From positions 2,048,501 to 2,112,500 of the forward strand of contig NC_091975.1 of assembly GCF_036711975.1 (NCBI RefSeq): DNA of 64,000 bases, given 5' to 3'. This document shows, piece by piece, positions 26,819 through 37,756 of this stretch (its first letter is position 1; each line of letters begins with the position of its first letter). Below the pieces are notes generated by a model. That model saw only the letters and a list, made by a program, of their open reading frames with translations. It was not told the origin of the DNA and made no database searches. The stretch comes from Onthophagus taurus. Lineage: Eukaryota > Arthropoda > Insecta > Coleoptera > Scarabaeidae. The position numbers and the translations under genes were made by a program.

Positions 26819-28812
26819 ACAGTGGTCCGAGCGGCAAGAAAACCCGATCGAAAATATTATTTTGGTGTTAGCAATTAGCTAGCTTTATGAAACTTGGCAT
26901 ATGATTATAAGACCAAAAGGGTAATGTTGTGTCAAAATTTGAATTAAATTCGTCAACCGGAAGTAGTACTACGCAAGCAGTACTTTATTTAAATTCATAC
27001 TCATTTTCTTTTCATATAAATTAGGACTTTAAAGGAGAATATTACTATAAAATTTTGTGCAGAACATTAGACGTATATTACTTCACATTTTTTTGTGTAA
27101 TTACGTGATCGCAAATTCCTATCGAAATTGTTTTATAGAGGACCTATACCGGATGTCTCACGTAACTGGTTCGTCAGAACTTTTTTAGGTACCACTATTC
27201 GTAGCGGTTTGAAATTTTGACAACATGGGTTGTTCATTCGAAGCTTTCGATATAAAATACTTTCAAGATGGCCGCCACTTCCGGTCTACCGGATGTAGAC
27301 CACAACTTCGTTATTTTAAATGGAATGCTATATTTTTTAATGCACCTTTTAATTATATTCGACAAAATAAGTTGACTTTGATAAAAGTTATTGGTACCTA
27401 CCATTTTTCGTTTTCGAGTTATTTTGTTTTTAAGTTTTTCTTTGGCAAATTACTTTATGCTCTTTAAAACCTTATATCTCAGCCAACGTTCATTCAAAAA
27501 AGCTCTAAATTGGCACGATTACTCTTGAGATGTTGTCAAACAGATTGTCATTTGTTGTATTAAAGTATCTTATACAGGGTGGTCAAAAATTGAATTATCG
27601 TTTCTCCATATTCAATGGTAAGAAAGTCGAAAATTTTAAATGGAACGCCCCATATTTTTTTACCCTATCAGAAATGGAATTTGATAAAAATGTGGCAAAA
27701 TTAATTGGCAGAATTAGTTGGTTAGATAGCTCAATTTTACTTAGCTTTTACTAAAAATGTTTTAAGAACTATTCGAGAATAAACTCATCGCTCTTAATTT
27801 GAAGTGATATTGGAGACCATAATACGTAAGTTTGAAGCCACTTATAGTAGAATTTTCCCATGATACTGAGATAGTCCACATACATTTCAAATTATTCGAG
27901 ATCATATAAAATATTTTGTTATATTCACCAACATAACAAAATTTATCTCAATTTGTTGGAGTCTTCTTCATCATTATTGTCTTCTTCTTCACTTTCTTCA
28001 TCATCATCATCTTCTTCTTTACCTTCCTTTTCTTCTAGAGACTTGTCCAGTATAAGTAAATTTTTCATGTCTTCATTCATATTTTTATATCTTTCTGAAC
28101 ATTCTTTATAAAAGTTACTAATAAATGGATCGGAGCTCAGTAATAGTCTTTTAAATAAATCTTCATTTGTTTGAAGTCTACCCAAAATAGAAAAGATAAA
28201 AACCAAAACATAGCAACAAAATAACGAAAATCATAACAAGGATAAATAAGATCCACAATTATGTGTTAAGTAATCTTTGACTGCCAATTTTTTGGTTAAG
28301 GCGCACGTTGGCGCAAGATTTCTTTCTTATGCTATGTACACCATACCTTCAGCAATAAAAAAATTTTAGCTACAATTGTTCGATTTTGTTCGCTCGGAAG
28401 ATATTTAATTTAAAAGATTGAATGGTCAAAAAATATAAGTATTTATTGACGTCAATAGAAATGGTTGTAATTTTTTTCAACAAACATCTTTTGAAATTTG
28501 GAAAGTCGTAAAATGAAGACCTTTCTGTACTTTATAAGAAACCAACGACACAATATTTTCAAGTAGTGGTACACCATCTTTTTTGTTTTCTAAAGTTGTG
28601 TCGTTTTCTAAAAAATTTCCTTATACAAAATAAGGTAATTGTAATAGCAATTTATTTCGCGCAGTAGCTATTATAAAACACCAAAGACTGCATAAACTTC
28701 ACTAAGAGTCTATTAATAGTTAAAATATATGTAACATTTAAAAAAACAACACTATAAAATTTTTTTTTTAATTGATTTTCGATCGGGTTTTGAGTGTTTT
28801 CGGACCACTGTG
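26818..28812. mobile_element. Transib-type DNA transposon, non-autonomous, 1995 bp
   Basis: Both ends read CACAGTGGTCCG inward, then 10 variable bases, then AAACCCGATCGAAAAT, making 38-base inverted repeats. Direct repeats TGGCG flank it (26813-26817 and 28813-28817), the 5-bp G+C-rich target duplication typical of Transib. No long transposase frame is present. Inside are a minus-strand 79-codon frame with an acidic tail and a CAGGGTGG terminus (27575) of another element, so the copy is probably decayed and compound. Confidence 0.8.
27943..28203 (-). CDS. Short acidic-tailed frame inside the Transib element
   Basis: After a possible acceptor (TTTTGGGTAG) the frame reads LQTNEDLFKRLLLSSDPFIS then FYKECSERYKNMNEDMKNL and a very acidic end (EEDDDDEESEEEDNNDEED). 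I do not recognise it. It could be a terminal exon relic of an element protein. No neighbouring exon supports it. Confidence 0.2.
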   Translation of the reverse strand, partial: VFIFSILGRLQTNEDLFKRLLLSSDPFISNFYKECSERYKNMNEDMKNLLILDKSLEEKEGKEEDDDDEESEEEDNNDEEDSNKLR

Positions 28813-28947
28813 TGGCGTCAGTACGAAATTAGAAATTTAAGAGGGTATTTTGTTTTGTTTGATAATTAATTAAAAATTTTTTTTTTGATCAGCTCCATTT
28901 ATATTAATACCTTATCTTTGTATTGTTATATTATCGTCAATATTACC

Positions 28948-29225
28948 TCATCTTGTAATGGTAGCAATAATAACTGAATTTACAAACTTGTAATCCCATT
29001 GTGAAAGCTGTTGTAATCCTGGAATATAACCAAAATGGATGAAACCTGCTAGTGGTTTCACCTGCTTGGAAAACAGGGAGATTTACGAGGATCGTTGCTA
29101 AAATATCGTGTTTCGTATAACTCGTCATCGCTTTTTGGCCGTAATAATCGCCGTATAACGTTAATTTATGATTTATTGAGGTCACGTTGTTAATAGGAAT
29201 GCAAATACCGAACAAATTCAGATTT
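28948..29225 (-). CDS. Candidate two-exon coding fragment, unassigned
   Basis: Exon 29225..29062 reads INNVTSINHKLTLYGDYYGQ, then KAMTSYTKHDILATILVN and LPVFQAG. A donor AG|GTGAAA and an acceptor ATATTCCAG|GATT (43-base intron, phase 1) lead to LQQLSQWDYKFVNSVIIATI and a TGA at 28948. Reading across the junction looks protein-like, but the intron is very short, no start exon was found and the family is unknown. Confidence 0.3.
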
Positions 29226-31374
29226 GAAACCAAATTTTGATTAATTACTTAAATAATTTAATATCAAATGGTGCGGAGTCAACAAAAAATTTTTACCAAG
29301 GATAGAAAGTGAGGGTTGGAAAAGTTCTTATTTAAGAATTCGAGTCGCGTCGTTTGTACGAAGTCTCGATGTTGGTTCGGGGAGAATCTCGAGCGAAAAG
29401 CAATCTTTTCTTGCAAATTTCTCCGAGAAAAATCAGTGCGAGAAACAATTCGGCCAACGTCCAAGAAACGCCCCTAAGATATTCACCGTGTATGAACTTT
29501 ATCTCATTTCCCAAGATTGAGTCTTTCGATTTTTCTCAATTTGGTCTCAATTTAACTTGGCTTTATATTAAATTTATTGAGGGTAATATGTGAGTTAGCT
29601 TAATAACTGGGATGTTGTTTAGCATATTCTATTTGGAATTCTGAGCAGATGAAATCGAGTTTTAAAGTTAAGTCCACCGTGAAATTTAATCTAAGAACTC
29701 TTAAAATTCTCTTGGGGTTCTCTAAATCCATCTTGAAAAGTTTCGATCCAAGATTATTTATGATTTAAAAAAATCTTTTTGTTGTAAATATAATGTTTCA
29801 AAACGAAAAAGAAATGTTTATGGGTTTTATCGAGATAAATCCGTTAATTATTGGTTTTGGATTTGTGAGGATTTGATCCTACGAGAATTAATATCGGGCA
29901 ATTTTCAGACTCGTAACTTTCATTTCGGCCGCTATAACGAACTTATGGGAGCTGGTCTCGTTTGGCCAATCAGATAAAACTCGATTTTGCTTTGACGAGA
30001 GAGAGACTGTCCACTCTCAGTACGGTTTCATTAATGAAACGAATTGGGTTGTTGAGATGGGTCAATTCTTTTGTTATATTCTTTTTAGCTTGACCAACAG
30101 AAATTTTGGTCGTAATTAACTTTACAAATGCGTCAAAAATCGAGATAAAAAGGAATTTTATGCTTTGAATTTTAAAACGCAACATTTAAAAAGAAATATT
30201 TTATTCAAAGCTTTAAATTTTTCGTTTCAACCTATTTATGCGGCAAACATCAATTTTAATTCTAAACGAACTGGTTTTGTTCGAACCGAAGACTGAAAAC
30301 GGATTGATTCCTGTCCATCAATCGCAGATCGACGGCAGAGCGCATTTTTTCCTAGTTTTTACCACCCTTGAACCCGATTACTATTGATCCAACAAATTTT
30401 CTCGTTCAAACAAGTCTAATCACAACTATTATTAACTTTAAGAATCGATTTTTTTATCAATCTCAACTAAAGGAAATCAAATCAATAAAAAAAAACAGAT
30501 CTTTCTTACCTTTTTCATGAATAAAAATATAAAACCCTTCTTTCGTTTTATCCTTTTCGGGTAAACCATTTCAAATTTATAGAGTATCTTTACGACTTGA
30601 GCGTTTTGGGGGAAAAAGGTAGAATAGATAAAAAGGATTCTTTGAAATAAACACAAAATCGAAAAGAATAAATAAAAAATAATGTTATTAATAACATTCA
30701 ATTTTCTTTTTTTTTAGGAATTGAGAGAGAAACGACGAAGTAACAATTTTTCGCTTAAAACGAAACTTGGCGGAGTAAGAAAGAAATAAATCTCGGCCGT
30801 ATCTTTCGAGTTCCGGACCTCCCGGAACGTCCGGATAAGAAACTGTTCTTATATACGTCGAAAACGGTACATTTACCGCGTTTTGGGGTTTTCGGGATGA
30901 ATAAGTTTGAAGCAATCGAAGTTTTGCGTTAAGAGAGAAGAATGTAAGAAAGAAATTTTGAAATTGAGTTTGAAGAAATGTCTAAATTTGTGTTAACGCG
31001 ATACAACTTCGTTTTATATTTTCATTTTGGAGCTTTATTTGTCGCGAACAAACACGTTAAATGAACGTAATTAAATGTGTACCGTTTGTTTGCATACAAA
31101 TAATGTAAATTACATTTTATTTGTGAACAAAAATTGTAAATATTTTCAAAAACCGTCGCAGAAGCGATCGTGCAATAACTCTCTTCATGTTAAATTCATT
31201 CGATTGAATGTCCGCAATCTTACGCGGAGTATCTTGAAGTGGTGGAACAGAAAAATTACGAAATAAAATAAAATGACCTTTCAGAATTTTGTTTCTTCGT
31301 CTAAGAATATCACCAGAACATGACATTCAAGACAATATCTGAACTGCTATCGGTATCCTGTGATATCTGGGAAC

Positions 31375-31455
31375 TTCTAGTTCTTGGTCTAGCATTGCAT
31401 AACAGTTAAAACTAGTTTCATTTGTTATTCAGCGCATTGTTGTATATTTTTATTG
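31375..31455 (-). repeat. Dispersed CTAGTTCTAG repeat, copy 3
   Basis: CTTCTAGTTCTTGGTCTAGC at one end and TATTCAGCGCATTGTTGTAT at the other, as in copy 1. Confidence 0.6.
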
Positions 31456-31479
31456 AGTTATAACTATTTATAAGTAATA

Positions 31480-31690
31480 TTTAGTCTTCTACCAGTACTA
31501 TTTAGTCTTTTGCGACAAGTATATAGTTTCATTAGTAGTCTTCTGCCTGTAATGTTTAGTGTTGTGGAAGCAGTATATAGTGTTCTGCAAGCTATAAAAA
31601 ATATATTATTCTTCTGCCGGCAATATTTAACATTATTCAAGCAATATATAGTCTTTTTTTATCAGTATCCAGTCTTCAATAAGTAGATAA
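31480..31690 (+). repeat. Degenerate short-period repeat (about 21 bases)
   Basis: ATTTAGTCTTCTACC, ATTTAGTCTTTTGCG, AGTAGTCTTCTGCC, TTTAGTGTTGTGG and ATATAGTCTT recur at irregular spacing of about 20-40 bases. Confidence 0.5.
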
Positions 31691-34600
31691 CTGTTTAATT
31701 ATGTTGTAAAAGGATTACTTAAAACCAATCGATTTAAAGGTTTTGAATTGAAAGATTTATTTTGTGTTGAAAAGGTTTATTTAGAGTACAATTAACCGTT
31801 TACAGAGACATTCGATAATGGACTTTACGATGACGTCGCGAAATCCCGCGGGAATTTAACCAAACGCGTTCAGTCCTATTTGCCAATCCCCTAAGTGCGT
31901 TCGATATCCCATTGTAAATATCCTATTAGCGACCGGATAATTTCGATCTCGAGTACGTACAGGGCCAAAATAGAGATGCCATTGTTGGTTAATCTTGATG
32001 TATTACTGCCATGTACCATCCGGATGTCTCGTTTATACAATAATTACTAAATCTTCTAAACTTATTTATCAACAAGGTTAATGGTTTTCTATTATCATAA
32101 AGATCTTTGTTTTAGTTTATCTAGGAAGGATGTTGTAATCAACTCCACCTGGTTACCAAGCGGGTTAATTTTCGTATAAATTTCTCTGAACTTAAATGTT
32201 CCTGTAATATATGCTTACAGAAAAAACAAGAAATTGTGGTGATAAATTTATTATGGATATATATTTGCGACGGTTATAAAACTTGTCTCGTAAAGTAAAT
32301 CAACGACTTCAACAACAATAGAGTTGTAAAATTGTGAGAAAAACGACCCCGAATCGTATTTCGGAACTCCTCTGGGTGCAATACAATCAATTTCCGGAAA
32401 ATCTTTCAAAAACTTTTCTTTTCTTACAGAACAGATTTAAACTTTTATAACACAAGTTTTTTGACTACGCCGATTAAAAAAAAATTTTTTTTGTTGTAAA
32501 ACAAATTCAAAAACATCCCATTATTTGAATAAGATTTCAACTCGTTACCCCCAGAATATAAATCCCTTAATACTCTACTTTTATGGACTGCCGCTGACAG
32601 CTGCATAGATCCTTCTCCACCAGGTGCTTCACCAAGCGTGATTTAGAATCTTTTTTATTTGCTGATGATGTTAAACTGACATTTTTTACACAAAGTTATC
32701 TACTAAAAATATGATATAAAAGAATATCGCAGAATGAAAGAAATTATATTGACGAAAATAGACTACATTCCAAGCTCTATTGACGAATATACATCGTTTC
32801 AGAATCATTCTGAGTAATAAGACTTTGTTACTTCGTCCAAATTGGGGTTGTATGCTGTACAAGCAGAGAAAAAGGTTGTGTTAACAACGAAGGGAATCCT
32901 GAAAGAGGATTTATTTTTTATATACCCGCTTTTATGACGAAAGAAAGGGAATGAAATCTGTTGAAGAAGCTTTTCCTTTTTTTCTTTTTGGGTAAATCAA
33001 AAAATTAATCACAATAAATAATTTTATTAAAATCACCTTGAAATCTCCCGTTGTATTTCAACAATGACTCAAATCACAGTGGTTTCGAATTCCACACGCT
33101 GTCCAACTTCCGGAATACGAAATTCCTCGGATTCAAATATTCGAATCCTCGAATTTAAAACTCAATTGATTTTCCATATTATCAAGTTCCGATCGAGTTT
33201 CCACATTTGTATTTCCCTTCCTACTAATCCGTTTTAACGGATTAAATTGAGAATGAAGCAATTTGTTTTAGTTATCTTAACACGATTAACATCTTGTTGT
33301 TGAAACTCATCTCACCTTGATTGTGGACAATAACCGCAAATTAGTAATGATTCATTTGAATTGCAGGTGCTAGAACTAAACTAGTAACGCGAACTATCTT
33401 TACTGCTTGAATTCTAACTGGTTAACGAGTAAACTTTGTCTCTTATTTAGCATTCGAATCGCATCCATTTCTATCTTCATTCAATCGAGAAAAAGTGACC
33501 TTTAAAATATAAGAAAAACTATTTTCTATTGAAAATAATGATTTTGTGATGAATAATATAAAAATCATTCTTTTCCACTCTAGATATTCAAATGGATTTA
33601 GAAGAAACTTTGAGAAAATCGTAATAAATCCCGATGTGAAATATAGGGATTTTGTGGGATTGCAATTTTTCGCAGAATGATTAATCTTTTTCTATGGAGA
33701 AAGATGCATTATAGAGCGAACTTTGGTTTTTCACGCTTTCGCGAGTTTTCCCCAGCGTGGAAAACATGCACCGTCAATTATTCAAAGTCGATCAGTCAAC
33801 AATAAATTGACTTCACTGAAACATGAATCGTATTGATCTAATTTGTACAAAAATATTTTTATATTAAATGAGAAACAAAATCCGCTGAGATTATCTGGGA
33901 ATATGTCGATGCTATAAAAGAGAAAGTGAATCTACTAGAGTAGTAAGTTATTAAATACGTATAGTTTGTTTGATTTTAGTTGTTACAACAGATATCTCGA
34001 CTGCTGTTGGAGATATGACAAAATTTTATAGAGGGAAAGCTGATTGTGTCTTGATATCTACTGCTATAGCTAAAATTAAACACATTGTAAACAAGAACAA
34101 CAGATTTGATTAGGTTTTGAAATAATTCTGGCAAAAACTGTGGAGGTTGATTTTTTACAAACACAAATTGAAAAAATTGTACCATTAAATTTCAAAACTT
34201 TATATCTTCCATTAACTGCTATAAATTTTCCCCCAGTATTAATAATAACACAAAAAAACACATATTGCACACCGGAGTCGCAACAAATAGTTGCCAACAT
34301 TTCAAAATTATTATTCTTCCGAATATAATTTAATTAACCAAATTACAATCCGAACAATCCAGGGAAATACACGATACCAAATTCCAATTTTTAAATCCCG
34401 AGTTTAAACCTGCAGCAAACTGATTTTGTGGTGGTGAGGTACCCAACAGCAGCCGCTGGGCGATATCCGGAAATAATTGGAAGTTAGCCAGCGTCGATCC
34501 GATAAATCGTTTAACTCGCGCAAGAGTTTACAGTCACCAACCTAATCGCAATGTAATTCCTTCCAAAATCACGACTTTTTATTGAAATTGAATCTGGTTA

Positions 34601-35409
34601 AGGGAAATTGAAGGCGCTTTTAGATCTCTTTTAATTCGGATTGCTCATTTCATATGCATGAGACTGCAACGACTTCTCAAAGGAAATTTTCTTGACGACT
34701 TAATAAGAAAACTTTACTTAGATTAGTTTAGATTATTAATCAAAAAAAAATATATATAAAGAAAACAGAGATAAAGTTAGTGTGAAATATTAACTGTTCC
34801 TGAAAGGTTTGGAAGAGGAAGATTTATTTTATCGCCACAACGTGGAGTATCAATACTGGAAACGGTGCGGTCTTGCGCGAAACTTCTTTATCTGTAGAGA
34901 TCGCGAACGAAGAAGATGTATACTCGAAAACTCGTGGAGATTTGTTACCACGCCAACGATTTCAAGCTTTCAACCCGAACGATCAAACGTAAACGATCGT
35001 TGATTTAAAAAAAATGATTTAAATTTGTTAATTCAATCCGGAAGTTTGTATTCAGGTGAATAACATAATAAAATAGCTGCAAAGCCATTTTCGGCATGGA
35101 GACGAGCTTTGAAGTGAGCACGCCCGGCTCAAAGTTCGTGTAAAGCCCTTTCTTAGTGCGACATAACAGCTACACCTCCAAGTGAATAATTCACGAGAAG
35201 CAGCAGAAACGTTAAGGAAAGCACCACTAAAGTTATTCCTTTGTATGTATTCGATAAGGAAAGGTGGTGGGTTTGTTTAAAGCTGAAATGCTCCCTCGAT
35301 TTTGACATAAAAGAGAAGACAATGTCGAGTACCTTCATTGTCCTAAAGTTAACTGTAATAATTCATTTTCGTAAACAATTTAGTTAAAAAAGATAATGTT
35401 TAGACTCAC

Positions 35410-35490
35410 TTTCTAGTTCTAGGACTTGTGTTAGTTCAATAAAAATAGACAACAATCTAACACTGAGTAACAATTAAAACTATAACTACC
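35410..35490 (+). repeat. Dispersed CTAGTTCTAG repeat, copy 4
   Basis: TTTCTAGTTCTAGGACTTGT then GTTAGTTCAATAAAAATAGA and CAACAATCTAACACTGAGTA. This copy keeps the empty version of the site where the MITE sits in copy 2. Confidence 0.65.
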
Positions 35491-36080
35491 GTTCTTTATT
35501 TATACATCGTATAGACAACTTGGGGAACATTCGAAGTTGGATTCTATACTTTACATTAATTTTGCTGTACTTTTCATTCCGACAAAGAGCTTAATACATC
35601 AAAATGATTCTCCTAACATATGTTGGTTGAGGTATTAGCATTATGACCATGGGATATGCATAACAAACGAAACCTCGGATTCGCACACGCTAATCCCATA
35701 GGAGATGTGCGTGCTGTTCGTTACGCGAACATCATGTTTAAACTTGCACGTGCAAAACCGCGCGATCTTCGTGAAACCACGATTTCAACGAGAACGGATA
35801 TTATTCGAAGCTCTGACTTTGTAACTAAACGACAAAAGCTTTTAAGCCCGCCGAATTGATTAATCATCAATTATCTTGAAGTTTTAATTAATTATTTTCC
35901 TCGTAAATTGTTTTTGTTGAATTTCTAAACTAAAGGTGATTCATCATAAGTTTTCTACCTCTATGAATATACGAGTTTTCTTTATTAATTTACGTCCGGG
36001 TGATATACAGTGGTCATCTATCTTTCTGTATCTGAAAATTTATGTTTTTACTCTTTTCCTTGATGTATTTTTTATTTTAG

Positions 36081-36198
36081 GTGTCGTACAGATGTAAAAC
36101 TTGCGCCGGAAGTGATGAATCAATCAAGAAAACCTTGTCGAGTGGTTTTCTCGGTGGTGATAAATGATCTCGACATCATCCGTGTTATTTTCTCGTAA
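36081..36198 (+). CDS. Possible orphan terminal exon
   Basis: After a good acceptor (TTTATTTTAG) the frame reads CRTDVKLAPEVMNQSRKPCR then VVFSVVINDLDIIRVIFS and a TAA. The codon content looks protein-like and richer in G+C than its surroundings. No upstream exon or family was recognised, so chance is quite possible. Confidence 0.2.
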
Positions 36199-36690
36199 TT
36201 TAATAGTTCCACTTCTTGTTTTCTTATTTTTTCTCCCCAATTTTTTTTTTAGTTAATGACCTTTCTCGCCTCTCAACGAAAACCTTTCCTTTTCTTATTT
36301 TCTGATAATTTCCAACTGTCAAAAGAACAGTAATAATTCATTGTAAAAAGGAATAAAATTTAAAATTCATGTTTTATTTAAGTGCATCACATCAAATTAG
36401 TTCCAGTTGCTCGTGAAATAACAACAATTTAAATTTTTTTTTATTATATTTGGGTATTTCCTTTAACCTTAACGTTGGATAATAAATTATTATAAAAATT
36501 CTATTAAACATAACACTTATTATTCGCATTTACAATTTATATTCATACTCAACAACAATGGATGTAACCGGGACAATTTCCAATGACAAATCTAATTGTA
36601 ATAATGGTATAAATTCAGGTAGAACGCACCATAAATTTAGTCGTCACGATGTTTTTCAACAACTCACATCAAACTCTTATTAAAACGAAC

Positions 36691-37756
36691 ATGTTGTTAA
36701 TAACATTTTTGATATCTCTTTTATTTCAAAATATATCTGGACAACTTGCAACAGCTCTTCCTTACGTTTGCGTTCCAATAGGAACCTGTACAACACCCAC
36801 CAGTAGTCCTAATGTAATTGATCCAAGAATTGTAACTCCAACAACGTCGCCTTGTCCAGCGGGACAAGAAGCTTGTTTCATAACATCCCCAACTGGTCAA
36901 TGTGGAAGAAGGTATGTTCAAAATGTGAATACCGCTGATGGTGCAGCCACCTTAGGAGCTTTCCCATGGTTGGCATATATCACGAATCAAACTGGTTACA
37001 CAGGAGTTGGTGTTTTGATAAATCCTCAAACTGTTTTGACAGCAGCTCATAAAGTTTGCTTAAACGAACAAACTCCAAGCAATGTAAGAGTTAGTTTAGG
37101 GGTTTATTCACCAAGTAATATGGCAACTGCACAAAATTCAACAGCTTCATCTATAGCGATTCATCCAAATTTTAATTGTGCTCAACCATGGACATTAATT
37201 AATGATATTGCTGTTATTAGACTATCCACACCAATTTCAATTGGTAGTAAAAGCTAATTTTTGATTAATTTCTTTTTACTTAATACATCTTTTTGTAGGT
37301 ATTCAAACGAACGTTGGAACAGCTTGTCTTCCACCAGCTGCAGCTCCTGGTACATCACCGTACGTGGGCAGATCTTGTACTGTTGCTGGATGGGGCCAAA
37401 CTGGTTTCGGTACAAACGACGCACCAACAAATCCCCAAAAACAAGTAACAGTACCAATAGTAACATATCAAGAATGTAGAGCTTCAATGAGTAGAGCAGA
37501 TCTTCTGGGTAGTGCTGTCGATAGATTCTTAGATCCTAACGGAGAGATTTGCGCTGGAGGATTAGCCCAAAGGGATGCTTGCACTCAAGATGGCGGAGCT
37601 CCTTTGGTTTGTGCAGATACAACAACTGGCCAATTTTATATTGCTGGGTTGGTTATTTGGGGAAAAAGATGTGGATTACCTGGAGTATATGGGGTTTATG
37701 TTAATGTTCCCGTTTATAGACAATGGATTGATACGGTTATAGCTAGTTTTGGTTAA
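36691..37756 (+). CDS. Clip-type serine protease homolog (catalytic Ser replaced by Gly)
   Basis: Two exons, 36691-37246 and 37299-37756 (phase 1, donor GGTA|GTAAAA, acceptor TTTTGTAG|GT), give 337 residues. The ATG at 36691 opens directly on a signal peptide (MLLITFLISLLFQNISG); an in-frame ATG at 36649 is the alternative. A reduced clip-like domain follows (CVPIGTC, IDPRIV, CPAGQEACF). The S1 domain then starts after CGRRYV. The histidine (LTAAHK) and aspartate (NDIAVI) are kept, but the serine motif GDSGGP reads QDGGAP, so it should be inactive. Family knowledge: such homologs act as cofactors in prophenoloxidase activation and related haemolymph cascades. The last Cys pair of the clip is altered (CF instead of CC). 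Confidence 0.92.

Larger units (their letters stand above)
29226..36690. other. Gene-poor stretch before the serine protease homolog
   Basis: No gene could be supported. It holds dispersed-repeat copies at 31375-31455 and 35410-35490, and a degenerate short-period repeat at 31480-31690. A possible orphan terminal exon lies at 36081-36198. Several G+C-richer patches (29340-29480, 30760-30880, 34810-34990) could be noncoding exons or enhancers. Distal 5' exons of FMRFaR may lie here; for example a donor AAAAAG|GTAAGAAAG is at about 30510 on the minus strand. Confidence 0.45.

Noticed and set aside
27270-27285. YY1/Pho-like word CAAGATGGCCGCCAC
   Set aside because: It lies inside the decayed Transib element in unrelated repeat DNA; one hit without context is not interpretable.
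35656-35859. 67-codon frame with an Arg-rich product
   Set aside because: No recognisable family, no splice sites in phase, and no related exon nearby, although it is richer in G+C than its surroundings.
36558-36569. NF-kappaB-like word GGGACAATTTCC upstream of the protease homolog
   Set aside because: It is 12 bases long, one or two longer than insect kappaB sites, and a single weak match is not evidence of immune control.
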